From positions 1 through 42,150 of the IMG/VR virus record IMGVR_UViG_3300036790_000187: a stretch of 42,150 bases of DNA, one strand, 5' to 3'. Under the pieces are notes generated by a model. It was not told where the DNA came from. It saw only the letters and a program-made list of their open reading frames with translations, and made no database searches. The stretch is from a virus. This document shows, piece by piece, positions 13,650 through 22,033 of this stretch. A program made the translations under genes and the position numbers. The stretch's first letter is position 1. Every line of letters begins with the position of its first letter.

Positions 13650-14123
13650 CTAGTCCACTCGTCCATGACGATTGCACGAACAGCCCGAGGTGCACGCGAA
13701 TCCGTGCTGATGCGGCTCCTGGTACGTACAGGCGTCGTTGTAGCATCGCCCGTGTTCCTGGTTGAGCCACTCGGTGTAGCGACCGTCACGGTAGGCTTGC
13801 GCCGCTTCTCCGATCAAGTCGTCGTCCGTCTTCCGGGCCGCGTTCGGCATCTCAGCCGAGATCGAGAACGGTCCGAGCGTGCCGCCAAGGTGCTTGCTCA
13901 AGCTGGCCGACTGGATCGTGAACGTCGCCAGAATGTTGTTGCCCTCGGTGTACAGCTGGGCGTGACCCACGACACGCTTGGCGCCGTCGCTCGTTTCCTG
14001 CGTCACCGGAACCGTGTCGAACCTCTGACCGTTGTCCAACGCTTCCTTCAGCGAGTTTGCCAGATCGTCGCTGCGACCCACCTGACCCGTCAAGACGTCC
14101 CACTCTCTCGGCGTGAGAGTCAT
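13650..14123 (-). CDS. Unknown protein with Cys/His-rich C-terminus
   Basis: A 157-residue protein (MTLTPREWDVLTGQVG at the start). The central part, HAQLYTEGNNILATFTIQSA followed by LGGTLGPFSISAEMP, looks beta-rich. The last ~35 residues hold a cluster of Cys and His: RCYNDACTYQEP, then FACTSGCSCNRHG. With five Cys and several His the tail may bind zinc. Not recognised. It belongs to the replication operon, next to a 32-residue basic protein. Confidence 0.65.
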   Translation of the reverse strand: MTLTPREWDVLTGQVGRSDDLANSLKEALDNGQRFDTVPVTQETSDGAKRVVGHAQLYTEGNNILATFTIQSASLSKHLGGTLGPFSISAEMPNAARKTDDDLIGEAAQAYRDGRYTEWLNQEHGRCYNDACTYQEPHQHGFACTSGCSCNRHGRVD

Positions 14124-14124
14124 G

Positions 14125-14223
14125 TCACACCGCCTTGCGCTTGTTGATCTTCCGGGCCTGGACGCGTATCTCCTGCAGGTAGGACTCCTGCTTCGCCCAC
14201 GCCTTCTGCCGCTTCTTACGCAT
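14125..14223 (-). CDS. Tiny basic protein, 32 residues
   Basis: MRKKRQKAWAKQESYLQEIR, then VQARKINKRKAV. Fourteen of 32 residues are Lys, Arg or His-like basics, so binding to nucleic acid is plausible. It starts at ATG 14223-14221 behind GGAGGAATA, and the TAA of the upstream gene overlaps its ATG. Strong ribosome site and coupling support a real gene in spite of its length. Confidence 0.6.
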   Translation of the reverse strand: MRKKRQKAWAKQESYLQEIRVQARKINKRKAV

Positions 14224-14468
14224 TATTCCTCCGTTTCGTATTCGTCCTCGGTCGGCTCCCTGCAGTACTCGTCGTAGTACGCGTCAATGGCGCCAACACG
14301 GTACTTCGGCGACAAGTGATTGGAGAAGCGCCGCCACTCAGTGCGGACTCGCTTTCGCCTCTCGTATTCACCCTTGTCTTCAAGCTCTCGAACAGTCTTC
14401 CCGAACTCGCGAGCCCGATTGCAGACTCGTGCCCTTTCGTTCTCGGTCTCTTCTCGTACCGTGCTCAC
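14223..14468 (-). CDS. Basic/charged coiled-coil-like protein, 81 residues
   Basis: Starts at GTG 14468-14466, overlapping the stop of the replicase gene (GTGA). The sequence is highly charged and helical (VSTVREETENERARVCNRAR, RELEDKGEYERRKRVRTEWR), then a NHLSPKYRVGAIDAYYDEYC stretch and an acidic end. Coupled to the polymerase fusion, so possibly an accessory factor. The frame stays open far upstream inside the polymerase gene, but that part is the shadow of another frame. No family recognised. Confidence 0.6.
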   Translation of the reverse strand: MSTVREETENERARVCNRAREFGKTVRELEDKGEYERRKRVRTEWRRFSNHLSPKYRVGAIDAYYDEYCREPTEDEYETEE

Positions 14469-17400
14469 TTGACGAACGCCTCGAAGTTGCCGAAGTTCTC
14501 GACCGTCTCGATGGCGTCGTTCACCATGTTCTCGAAGTAGCGCATATCGATGACGTCGGTGATGTAACCGCTGCCCTCGTTCCAGATCACCAACTCTTCG
14601 AACGTCCAGTTGGCCAGATCCAAGCCGAACGACTGAACCATCTCCGCTTCGAGCCAGAGGTAGTTCTTGGTGCCCGTCACGGCGTAGGTCTTGTCGTCCT
14701 TGACGCGGAGGAGAGACGCGCCACCAGCCGACTTGACCACCGGAACGAACAATCCAGTACGACCCACGAGATGCATGCCCTTGTAAGGCGTCGTCGGAGT
14801 TGCCTCGGCCTCGTTGAAGTCGAGGTACATCAACCCCTGCTTGACCTCCTTGGACTCGCAGAGGTCGCTGAACGTGATCGGCTCTAGACTGAACAGAGCC
14901 TTGAACACCACCGGATGCTGGAACTGCGCACCGGTTGCCGTCCATACGCCGTCCTTGCGAGCGACGTAGACCGCGTCATTCACGAGGCAGAACTTCTCGT
15001 AAGTAGCCTCGTGTTCGAACTCGTAGCCATATTTGGCGCCGAAGTCGCTGACGAACTGGATGATCTCCGGAGTTGCGTTGGGGATCTTGATCGAGTCCGT
15101 CTTGATGTGTGCGACCGTGAAACCCTGCTCTTGCACCGCGTGCTTCAGGTCGATCATGAACAGCGCACCGCGCTTCGCGCAGATGTTGTCCTTGTTGCGC
15201 GGATCACGGAACGGGTTGTCGAACTTCGCCGATGTGAGACCATAGACGATGTTGATTGCGATCTTCAGCGCATCCGACAGAGCCTTGAGGCCGGCCTTGT
15301 CGTCTTCGTTCTCGAGGTATGGGACCAATTTCCCACCGAGCATTTTTCTGGCGTCGTCGAACTGGCGCCGCTTGATCGCGATCCTCGCTTTTTTCAGCTC
15401 GGAGAACGCCGGCGTGTAATCGCCGAACATCTCCAGGTTCTCGATCGAAGTCGGATGCATGGAAGCGACGTCCAGAAGCGCGACATTCTCGTAAATGCCG
15501 GGCTCGGCGTAGACGTAACCTCCCTCTCCGACGAGTTCATCCCGGTATGTGCTCTTCCCGAAATCATAGACGTATCCCGGGAATTCCTCGCTCAAGTCCG
15601 TGTAAATGAACTTGCTCTGTGGACGACGGTCGTTTCCGAAGATGATCGTCGCAGCGTGCTTCTGGGTGGTGTCGTTGACCGTCAGACCGGACAGCTCGGT
15701 CAGGATCTGCCGTGCGGCGTAGTCGCCCTGCCGTGCCTTGTGTGTGGCCTCGGTGGCGAGAACGTCGTTTACGCAGTAGTCGACGACCTTCGGCCAGAGC
15801 GCGGGATCGACCGGCTCATCCCACGGAAGATCGAGCTCCATATGGTGCAGACCGAGTTCGATCTCCCACTTCTTGAGGCTCTTCTTCTCGGTGGCGTAGT
15901 CGTAGATGTCCGCATACGAGAGGTTGTACGCCTCGCCGAACATCGCGTTCGGGTTGCCGTCGATGATCTTCTTCGACAGCTCGTACAGCTGCTGGTTGTT
16001 GTATCCCATGAACGCAGCCCACAGGATGTGGTTGTCGTATCGCCGGTTGTTGAAGCCCACCAGTTTGAACTGGAACAGCGGTTCGATGTCCGTCACCTTC
16101 GGATTGATCATCCGCACGACGGTATCGCTGTTCTCGAACTTCCAGCAGATGACGAACAGGTTCGGATAGACCTCGATGTCGAAGAACACCAGGCGCTTAT
16201 CCTTGACGAACACCTCGTGGTTCTTGGTGAGACTTTCCACCGTGGCTTCGGAGGCGAACTTCATCTGCTTCACGGTCTTCAGACACGCGAGAGCCTGGTT
16301 ACTGCTGTTGTTGGCAAACGCCATGATCTTCGGACGCATGTCGGTCACGTCGTAGACCATACCGCTCTTGTACGCGTCGTCCAGGATCTTCACGATGAAG
16401 TCGATTGACGGCTTCGTGCCCGGGTGGATCTCCTTTCGCAGGTTACGTGCGATCAGTTCCCGGAGGCCCTTCTCGCTTTGGAGCGTTTTGGTTTCGATCA
16501 CAGTTGTCTTCTCCTTGAAAGGGAGACCACTGCTGATTGATGCAACAGGAATCCCGTTACACTTCGTCAGCTTTCGTCGGAGTGAGGCATTTCCGGAATA
16601 GACCTTGACCTCGATTCCATCGGAGTAAACCGATGAAAGTTCGGTGACATCGCCAGTGTAGTCATAGTGGAGATGGACTCCTCCACCAGACTTTGAAAGT
16701 TCGGCGTACGTAGCAGGCCAAGCGGATGCCGCCTCGAGATTTCGCTCAAGTGATTTTTTTCCATCACTGTCCTTGAGGTCAAAGTCAATGACGATGTGGT
16801 TTTCGGGGACGTTGACGTAGTGCACCTTGGAGGTGTCCACATCGGCAAGGGTCGTCTTCACATCCGACCACTTGTACAGAGGGGTCTCTTCTTCCGTGGC
16901 GCCCTGTGCCGGCAGCTCCGCATAACCTAGGTCGAAGATCGACTCGGTTTCGTCCAACACCAGCGAGAAAGTCTTGGTGTCGTGCATGAGCGGAGCCTTG
17001 TATGGCTGGGCCGTGAAGCCGCAGAAGTAGCTTCGATGAGCTGTACCGTCTACCGTGATGCGATCGTGGTATTCGGAGAAGTAGTTCTTGAGTTCCTCTC
17101 GAAGCCTGGGTTGAGTCATCTTGTACTCGAGCGCGGCTTCGGTGCAGTACTCCTTGTACATCGCCCAAGCCTGCTTGAGCGTCGTGCTGTCCTGCTCCTT
17201 GAAGATGTCGAAGTAGGCTTCAATGAAGTTGAAGAACATGTCCGTCTGGGACATCATTTCCAGCGGACGGTAGGCGCTGTAGTAGTTCTTACCCATCGCC
17301 CGATAAACTTCGAGGCAGTGATGCGCGATTGCACCCAGCTCAAAATCGATCTGCTGCATCAGTGTGAGATACCGGTTCACCGGCAGCAATGAGCCACTCG

Positions 17401-18286
17401 GGTGAACATCGATGAGCCTCCGGATGATTCCGGACTTGGCGTCACTGATCTTGACGGGTTTGTTGGTGCCCATGAACAAGAAGGCGTTGATCCGAGACAT
17501 GTAGCTCGGCTTGTACTTCTCGTTCATCGTCATCTCTTCGTGAGAGGTGATCGAGTTGAGCCGGCTGTTGTCCTCGATCTTGGACAAGTCGCCGTCGTGC
17601 TGGAACGCAACCAAGGGGTTGTGCTTGAATACCTCGGTAGCGAAAGAGTTGTTATTTCCCACGAGTGCTTTAGCGTCGAAAGCCGTGTAGTAGCTTTCGA
17701 ACAGCATCTGCATGATGTTCATGATCGTGGACTTGCCAGACCCAGGGGGGCCGTAGAACACCAGGAACTTCTGCAACTTCTTAGAGTCCCCAGAGAGCAC
17801 GGCCCCAATGGCCCATTCGAACTTCGCTCGCTCCTCGTCGGTGTACAGGGTAGTGGTGATCTCGTCCCATGCGGGATGCGGACCCTCGGCCAGAGAGTAC
17901 GGAAGTCGACGGCTCACGTAATCCGTCTTCTTAACCTCCGTGTTGGCGAACGTAAACTTCTCGTCGAGCTGATGCGAGTTGTCGCTTACGTTCTTCATAA
18001 ACTTGCGGAACTGGTTCCACCCGTTAGTGCCGTATGAACGGAGGAGTTTCGCATTGCACGACACGCCGTCGGCTTTCAGCTTGTCCGCGAACTCGGTTAC
18101 TGCTTGATCGACGAGACGCTGTACATCGTACTCGTCGGTGGACCAAAGGCCTTTTTCATCATCCCATATTGCGTAAAACGATTGACCGCGGACCATGAGA
18201 TCCTGTGATCTACCTACGGTGAAGTCGGGGAATACTTCGGTGACACCGCCCCGAGCTTCCTTCGTGCAGATTTGAAAGAAATCCAT
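14465..18286 (-). CDS. Replicase fusion: SF3 helicase + AEP-type primase + family B DNA polymerase
   Basis: One uninterrupted 1273-residue reading frame. Helicase part: Walker A GPPGSGKST (179-187), motif B region VAFQHDGDLS (226-235), motif C LFMGTNKP (270-277), as in D5/P4-like superfamily 3. Primase part (about 465-600): IDFD (500-503), GGGVHLHYDY (534-543, with the motif-II His) and IEVKVYSG (558-565), the three signatures of archaeo-eukaryotic primases. Polymerase part: exonuclease motifs FFDIEVYP (701-708), GFNNRRYDNH (744-753), YCVNDV (837-842); polymerase motifs DVASMHP (939-945), KIAINIVYG (1008-1016) and KTDS (1062-1065, in place of the usual DTDS). It would unwind, prime and copy the phage genome. 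Starts at ATG 18286 after AGGGAGGG. Confidence 0.85.
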   Translation of the reverse strand: MDFFQICTKEARGGVTEVFPDFTVGRSQDLMVRGQSFYAIWDDEKGLWSTDEYDVQRLVDQAVTEFADKLKADGVSCNAKLLRSYGTNGWNQFRKFMKNVSDNSHQLDEKFTFANTEVKKTDYVSRRLPYSLAEGPHPAWDEITTTLYTDEERAKFEWAIGAVLSGDSKKLQKFLVFYGPPGSGKSTIMNIMQMLFESYYTAFDAKALVGNNNSFATEVFKHNPLVAFQHDGDLSKIEDNSRLNSITSHEEMTMNEKYKPSYMSRINAFLFMGTNKPVKISDAKSGIIRRLIDVHPSGSLLPVNRYLTLMQQIDFELGAIAHHCLEVYRAMGKNYYSAYRPLEMMSQTDMFFNFIEAYFDIFKEQDSTTLKQAWAMYKEYCTEAALEYKMTQPRLREELKNYFSEYHDRITVDGTAHRSYFCGFTAQPYKAPLMHDTKTFSLVLDETESIFDLGYAELPAQGATEEETPLYKWSDVKTTLADVDTSKVHYVNVPENHIVIDFDLKDSDGKKSLERNLEAASAWPATYAELSKSGGGVHLHYDYTGDVTELSSVYSDGIEVKVYSGNASLRRKLTKCNGIPVASISSGLPFKEKTTVIETKTLQSEKGLRELIARNLRKEIHPGTKPSIDFIVKILDDAYKSGMVYDVTDMRPKIMAFANNSSNQALACLKTVKQMKFASEATVESLTKNHEVFVKDKRLVFFDIEVYPNLFVICWKFENSDTVVRMINPKVTDIEPLFQFKLVGFNNRRYDNHILWAAFMGYNNQQLYELSKKIIDGNPNAMFGEAYNLSYADIYDYATEKKSLKKWEIELGLHHMELDLPWDEPVDPALWPKVVDYCVNDVLATEATHKARQGDYAARQILTELSGLTVNDTTQKHAATIIFGNDRRPQSKFIYTDLSEEFPGYVYDFGKSTYRDELVGEGGYVYAEPGIYENVALLDVASMHPTSIENLEMFGDYTPAFSELKKARIAIKRRQFDDARKMLGGKLVPYLENEDDKAGLKALSDALKIAINIVYGLTSAKFDNPFRDPRNKDNICAKRGALFMIDLKHAVQEQGFTVAHIKTDSIKIPNATPEIIQFVSDFGAKYGYEFEHEATYEKFCLVNDAVYVARKDGVWTATGAQFQHPVVFKALFSLEPITFSDLCESKEVKQGLMYLDFNEAEATPTTPYKGMHLVGRTGLFVPVVKSAGGASLLRVKDDKTYAVTGTKNYLWLEAEMVQSFGLDLANWTFEELVIWNEGSGYITDVIDMRYFENMVNDAIETVENFGNFEAFVK

Positions 18287-18302
18287 CTACCCTCCCTTCG
18301 TA

Positions 18303-18833
18303 CTACCCCAGTTCCAGAACGTAAGCGCTCAGCTGGTACCAGAGTTCTACATTGCGTTGGTCTTGATCCGGATGAAGAAGCGGGAAGAATCCGCCGTCGC
18401 CGTTCTCCTTGTAAGTTCGGAATATCACCCGGTCTAGAATCTTGTTGATGTGTTTTCTGGGAAGCCGCCAATCGTCACTGTACTTGTTAATGCCGAGGTT
18501 CTCCATCAAGGCCCAGAACCAATAGTGAGGCTCACCGTCAGCTTCGAACGAAAGCCGACGAGAAAGCCCCACCATCAGTTCCAGAACAGAGCAGCCGAGT
18601 GCCATCCACTCACGGTCTACCTCATCGAGTCGTTCGTCCTCGATGAACTCGGCGCGAAGAGCTTTCCCATCCTCGAGACGATTGTCGTCATTCGGAACCA
18701 GCCAGACGAACTCCTTGGTGTAGAGTTCCTTCAGCAGCTTCCAGTAAGTCAGGGTCTTCTCTGTCACAGTTGGATCAGCGACTTGACGATACAGCCATGT
18801 GTAGTACAGTTCGTCAAGCGGCTTGGTGATCAC
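18303..18833 (-). CDS. Conserved phage protein of unknown function, 176 residues
   Basis: I recognise the pattern (PLDELYYTWLYRQVADPT, YTKEFVWLVPNDDNRLEDGK, LRAEFIEDERLDEVDREWMA, SRRLSFEADGEP, WFWALMENLGINKYSD, VELWYQLSAYVLE) from many phages of Gram-positive bacteria, where it stays near the replication or accessory genes. No function known to me. Helical, Trp and Asp rich, soluble. It begins at GTG overlapping the upstream stop (GTGA) and lies 16 bp before the polymerase gene, so both are co-expressed. Confidence 0.75.
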   Translation of the reverse strand: MITKPLDELYYTWLYRQVADPTVTEKTLTYWKLLKELYTKEFVWLVPNDDNRLEDGKALRAEFIEDERLDEVDREWMALGCSVLELMVGLSRRLSFEADGEPHYWFWALMENLGINKYSDDWRLPRKHINKILDRVIFRTYKENGDGGFFPLLHPDQDQRNVELWYQLSAYVLELG

Positions 18834-19594
18834 CCACTGTCACCGAGCCCCGCGACAACTTCGGAGTACTTGCGCTCGTCGCGCAGAACCTCCAAGTACA
18901 TCTGGATCTGGTCGTTGCGGATGTACACGACGTTCGGGTCGCCGGACATGGTGCCGAAGTCGCTGAGGTTCGTGCCGACGGTCAGCAGTCGGGACGCGTC
19001 GTCCAAGATGTCGTCGCCTTCACCGCACAGCGTGTCGTCGCCCTCGTAGTAGGTGATGGTCGAGGAAGAGTAGTTGGCCTCGTTGGAGAGCGCCTCGTCG
19101 GAGCTCACGACGTACGGCTTGTTCTTGTCCACGCGAGACTCTCGCTTCGGTTGTGCTGCCGCCGGCCCGAACTTGTCGGAGATGTGCTGCTCGGGAGTGA
19201 CGATGTTGTCCTGGATCGCTTCCTCGATGTACTTCGGAATCGCCCATGCAGTCTGGTCTTCAGCGTCGGGAACAAACGCGTTCTCAGCGACCTCGGTGGC
19301 TGCCGCGACGAGCTCCTGTTCGCCGCGATAACCCTTGAGGGCATTCTCCGCACGCTCGGCCGAAGCCGCATATCGGAGAATGCTGCCGTTGAGGTCCAGG
19401 TTCTCACGCTCGTATTCCTTCACGAGCGACGTCTGGTCTTCGAGCTTGTTCTGGTAGAACTCCAGCTCCGACTGCGCCTCGATGTACTTGGCACGGAGCT
19501 TACGTCCTCCTAACGCATAGCCGACGCCGAAGCTGACGGCCAGCGCACCCAGGAGCGCGATCGGAGGAACGTTGTACGACTTGAACTCTTCCAT
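18830..19594 (-). CDS. Membrane-anchored coiled-coil protein with YEGDDTLC/DPNVVYIRN motifs
   Basis: A 254-residue protein. An N-terminal membrane segment (IALLGALAVSFGVGYALGG, about 12-30) is followed by a coiled coil (about 35-95, EAQSELEFYQNKLEDQTSLV), a linker, then a globular end with KPYVVSSDEALSNE, TITYYEGDDTLCGEGDDI and GDPNVVYIRNDQIQMYLEV. I know this C-terminal pattern from accessory proteins of Gram-positive phages, where it accompanies DUF6353 proteins as it does here. Function unknown. It may be anchored in the host membrane with the coiled coil and end domain in the cytoplasm. Start ATG after AAGGAGG. Confidence 0.75.
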   Translation of the reverse strand: MEEFKSYNVPPIALLGALAVSFGVGYALGGRKLRAKYIEAQSELEFYQNKLEDQTSLVKEYERENLDLNGSILRYAASAERAENALKGYRGEQELVAAATEVAENAFVPDAEDQTAWAIPKYIEEAIQDNIVTPEQHISDKFGPAAAQPKRESRVDKNKPYVVSSDEALSNEANYSSSTITYYEGDDTLCGEGDDILDDASRLLTVGTNLSDFGTMSGDPNVVYIRNDQIQMYLEVLRDERKYSEVVAGLGDSG

Positions 19595-19603
19595 TTCGCC
19601 TCC

Positions 19604-20500
19604 TTAGATGAGGTCGTAGACGACGCCGTCCACGTTGAAGTCGAGCCAGATCGAGCGCTCGTCCCCGTTGATGAAGGACTGGCCGGTCTGGAGGTTGCGC
19701 AGGATGCCGAAGTCGACGAAACCGTCGCCGTGTCCCTTGACCCAGCCGACGACCTGGCCGGCGGAAGACCGCTCCAGCCCGAGCGCGTCGTAGACCTCGT
19801 TCAGGAAGACGTGGCCGCGGGCGTTGAGCAGATCGTTCATGTAGTTCTGCTGGGAGCGCAGGAAGGCCTGGTTGTACATGTTCTGCGGGTTCCAGTTCTG
19901 CGTGGTGTCCCGGTCGAACAGACGGGCGTACATCGACATCCCGTTGGGATTGCGCTCCTTCACGGTCTTGACCGCGACGCCCTCGTCGGTGTCGACGGCG
20001 ATCTCCCGGTCGATCGTGCCGAACCTGAAGTCCTTGTCCTTCTCCTCGCCGAGCTCGTCCACGACCCGCGCCCTGTACTCGCGGAATCCCTTGTCGAGCG
20101 CCGCGTAGGCCGCCGTGAGAGCGATGTTGCGCCGCCGCATGATGACGTGCGAGCCGGTGAGGCAGCCGATCGAGATCACGCCGACGGCGAATGCCGGCGC
20201 GTACAGCTTGCCAATCTTGACGGCGGTCTGGATGCGGTTGAGCGCCCGGTCCTTGTTGGCGTCCTCCTGGTCGTAGTCCTCGACTTCGAGCGCCTCGGCG
20301 TCCTCGATCTCGACCTTGTTCTTCTCGGCCTCCTCGAGGATCTGCTCCATCTTGAGCGTGGCCTGACTGGCCAGGACGACGGTAGTGACGACGCCGACGA
20401 CGCCCACTGCGAAGAGAATCGTGGGCGAATGCTTCTTGGTCTGCAGAGCCTGCCGACCCACCTGACTGGTGACCTTGTTCTTGATGGCCGCGAGGCGCAT
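19604..20500 (-). CDS. DUF6353-like membrane protein, copy 1
   Basis: A 298-residue protein with two hydrophobic segments: PTILFAVGVVGVVTTVVLAS (about 25-45) and YAPAFAVGVISIGCLTGSHV (about 100-119). Between and after them are charged helices (NIALTAAYAALDKGFREYRA). The C-terminal ~90 residues form a mixed domain. The layout matches the DUF6353 family and also the second copy at 23188-23964, so the two are paralogues. Function unknown; localisation in the host membrane is expected. It begins at ATG after AAGGAG and precedes the coiled-coil protein gene by nine bases. Confidence 0.75.
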   Translation of the reverse strand: MRLAAIKNKVTSQVGRQALQTKKHSPTILFAVGVVGVVTTVVLASQATLKMEQILEEAEKNKVEIEDAEALEVEDYDQEDANKDRALNRIQTAVKIGKLYAPAFAVGVISIGCLTGSHVIMRRRNIALTAAYAALDKGFREYRARVVDELGEEKDKDFRFGTIDREIAVDTDEGVAVKTVKERNPNGMSMYARLFDRDTTQNWNPQNMYNQAFLRSQQNYMNDLLNARGHVFLNEVYDALGLERSSAGQVVGWVKGHGDGFVDFGILRNLQTGQSFINGDERSIWLDFNVDGVVYDLI

Positions 20501-20532
20501 CTTGTACTCCTTGGATGTTGTGTAGTTGTGAA

Positions 20533-20682
20533 CTACCGGCTGAAGCGGTCGGCGACGGTCTTCCGCTTCTTCATGATGATGTCCACGATGCCGTTGGCGA
20601 TGCTGTCGATGGACTCGTCCTTCTTCATGTGCAGGGCGTAGCCGGCGATCACGCCGATGGCCAGCGAAACGACGATGCGCAT
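20533..20682 (-). CDS. Small membrane protein, 49 residues
   Basis: Starts at ATG 20682-20680 (MRIVVSLAIGVIAGYALHMK) after TTAGGAGAG. A single N-terminal membrane segment precedes a charged helix (DESIDSIANGIVDIIMKKRK). No family recognised. One of at least seven small single-pass proteins in the accessory module. Confidence 0.65.
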   Translation of the reverse strand: MRIVVSLAIGVIAGYALHMKKDESIDSIANGIVDIIMKKRKTVADRFSR

Positions 20683-20689
20683 TTCTCTC

Positions 20690-21322
20690 CTAATCGATGG
20701 GCTCGGTCTTGGGCAGAACGAGCATGTAGCCGTTGGTACCCACACGCCTTACGCCGGCCATCTCCAGGCTCGTCCAACCCCACTTCGAGTCCGTGTGGTG
20801 GAACGGCTCACCCACGAGCTCGTACAAGTCCTGGACGGTCGCCTGCTCGTATTTGCCGATGTAGTCGACGAGCGTGTTGATGACTTCCTCGGCCTCGGAC
20901 CTTGAGTCGAGAACGATGCCGTCGAAGTCGTGTGAGCCTCGTGCACGGCGGTTCACAGACGGACGCTCGGCCGGCCTCGGCGAGTTCGAATACCGGTTGT
21001 TGTAGTTGGTGTAGTTCGTTCCGCCGAACGCGGTGGAGCTGGAACGACGGCGGTTCGGGCGTGTCTCGCCGTAGATCATGCGCTCGAAGCCCTGACTTAC
21101 GGCGTCGGTCATCATGTCCTTGAGCGCCGGCACCAGGACGTCTCCGACGATGTAGTCGAATACGCTCTGGTCGGAGTCGGCGAGGAACATTTCACGGAAT
21201 CGGACACCGAGCGGCTTCTTCCGACGGCTGACCTTCCCGCTGACTATCGGACCCTTCTTCTTTTCGGGGACACTTTCGTCTCCCGCAGCCTTCGGATTCT
21301 GGCTGTTGCTGGGGAATTCCAC
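20690..21322 (-). CDS. Conserved accessory phage protein (PSNSQNPKA/FDGIVLDSRSEAEEV type)
   Basis: A 210-residue protein with a characteristic order of motifs: FPSNSQNPKAAG at the start, KKGPIVSGKVSRRKKPLG, DYIVGDVLVPALKDMMTDAV, RMIYGETRPNRRRSS, a low-complexity Asn/Tyr/Ser/Arg linker, FDGIVLDSRSEAEEVINTLV, YGLT-like SKWGWTSLEMAGVRRV and MLVLPKTEPID. I recognise this arrangement from many phages of Gram-positive gut bacteria. Its function is unknown to me. The basic linker may bind nucleic acid. GTG start. Confidence 0.72.
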   Translation of the reverse strand: MEFPSNSQNPKAAGDESVPEKKKGPIVSGKVSRRKKPLGVRFREMFLADSDQSVFDYIVGDVLVPALKDMMTDAVSQGFERMIYGETRPNRRRSSSTAFGGTNYTNYNNRYSNSPRPAERPSVNRRARGSHDFDGIVLDSRSEAEEVINTLVDYIGKYEQATVQDLYELVGEPFHHTDSKWGWTSLEMAGVRRVGTNGYMLVLPKTEPID

Positions 21323-21351
21323 GTGGTTTGCCTTCGAAAGGGAAAACTAAA

Positions 21352-21370
21352 AGTCCAAGTAATTTGGACT
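21352..21370 (-). terminator. Rho-independent terminator after the 47-residue gene
   Basis: On the minus strand AGTCCAA-ATTAC-TTGGACT forms a perfect 7-bp hairpin, followed by TTTAGTTTTCCC. It closes the promoter-gene-terminator cassette that begins at 21592. Confidence 0.75.
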
Positions 21371-21395
21371 AATAGTCTTAAGCCGGTACGATGGG

Positions 21396-21539
21396 TTACT
21401 GCGTCAATTCTTTGGCGTCGAAGTGCTCGTCGATGCGCTTTTCGACTCGCTGCTCCGCTTTCATCGTGTAGCCGATGGCGGCGGAGACAACGAATCCGAA
21501 TGCGGTCTTGACGATCAGCTTCTGGAGCTTGGGGGTCAT
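21396..21539 (-). CDS. Small membrane protein, 47 residues (cassette 1)
   Basis: Reads MTPKLQKLIVKTAFGFVVSA, then AIGYTMKAEQRVEKRIDEHF and DAKELTQ. One short hydrophobic segment, then a charged helix. It has its own copy of the 37-bp promoter element 17 bp upstream and a terminator 26 bp downstream, so it is transcribed alone. The ribosome site (GAAAGG) is only moderate. Function unknown. Confidence 0.62.
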   Translation of the reverse strand: MTPKLQKLIVKTAFGFVVSAAIGYTMKAEQRVEKRIDEHFDAKELTQ

Positions 21540-21555
21540 GGCAGGCCTTTCGGTA

Positions 21556-21592
21556 GGGGTCTCATTATAGGCCCCGTTTTTCCTGCGACCCC
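21556..21592 (-). promoter_or_regulatory. Repeated promoter element, copy 1
   Basis: A 37-bp element on the minus strand: GGGGTCGCAGGAAAAAC at the upstream end, TATAAT as a perfect -10, then GAGACCCC. The GGGGTC and GACCCC ends are inverted repeats around the promoter. There is no TTGACA -35. It lies directly upstream of the 47-residue gene. Other copies: 24692-24728, 25043-25079, 25447-25483. Confidence 0.75.
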
Positions 21593-21596
21593 CGTG

Positions 21597-21869
21597 TCAG
21601 CTGCCGTCGCCGGCCGGCGCGGGGATGGTGAGGTTCGGGTAGATGACGTTGAAGTTGCCGATGTAGTCGGTCGCGAAGACGAGGTGACCGGCCCAGTCGG
21701 GAGTGGCGTCGCCGGAACGGCTGATGTTCACCTGCGTGTCGTCGACCACGTTGCCGGGGATCTGGAGGTACGCGTAGACGTCGAGCGGCTGCCCGACGAA
21801 GAGATCGGCCCACTGCTCATTGGTGACGGCGTCGTTACCGTCCGCGGGGAGGTCCTGCGTATCGGTCAT
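21597..21869 (-). CDS. Unknown 90-residue protein
   Basis: Starts at ATG 21869-21867 (MTDTQDLPADGNDAVTNEQW) with AAAGGTG upstream; the frame is open for 47 more codons but without start evidence. It is acidic and looks beta-rich toward the end (HLVFATDYIGNFNVIYPNLT), ending in a flexible Pro/Ala/Gly tail. Not recognised. Its stop is followed four bases later by promoter element copy 1. Confidence 0.62.
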   Translation of the reverse strand: MTDTQDLPADGNDAVTNEQWADLFVGQPLDVYAYLQIPGNVVDDTQVNISRSGDATPDWAGHLVFATDYIGNFNVIYPNLTIPAPAGDGS

Positions 21870-22033
21870 TCTTTTTTTCACCTTTCGTTGGTTGGGAAAT
21901 CTGGGCGAGGGCACCTTTTTCTTGTTCGGATTACAGTGGTCGTCTCCTGGTGGGGGGAATTGGAGACAGACGGCGCAGGGGGAGGCGCGTTTCACTGAAG
22001 CGTCAAACAAGACTGAAAGCGGCGGTCGTTTAA

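Noticed and set aside
14915-16408. 497-codon plus-strand frame opposite the polymerase
   Set aside because: Shadow of the polymerase gene; composition is Val/Leu/Arg/His-rich with no recognisable domain.
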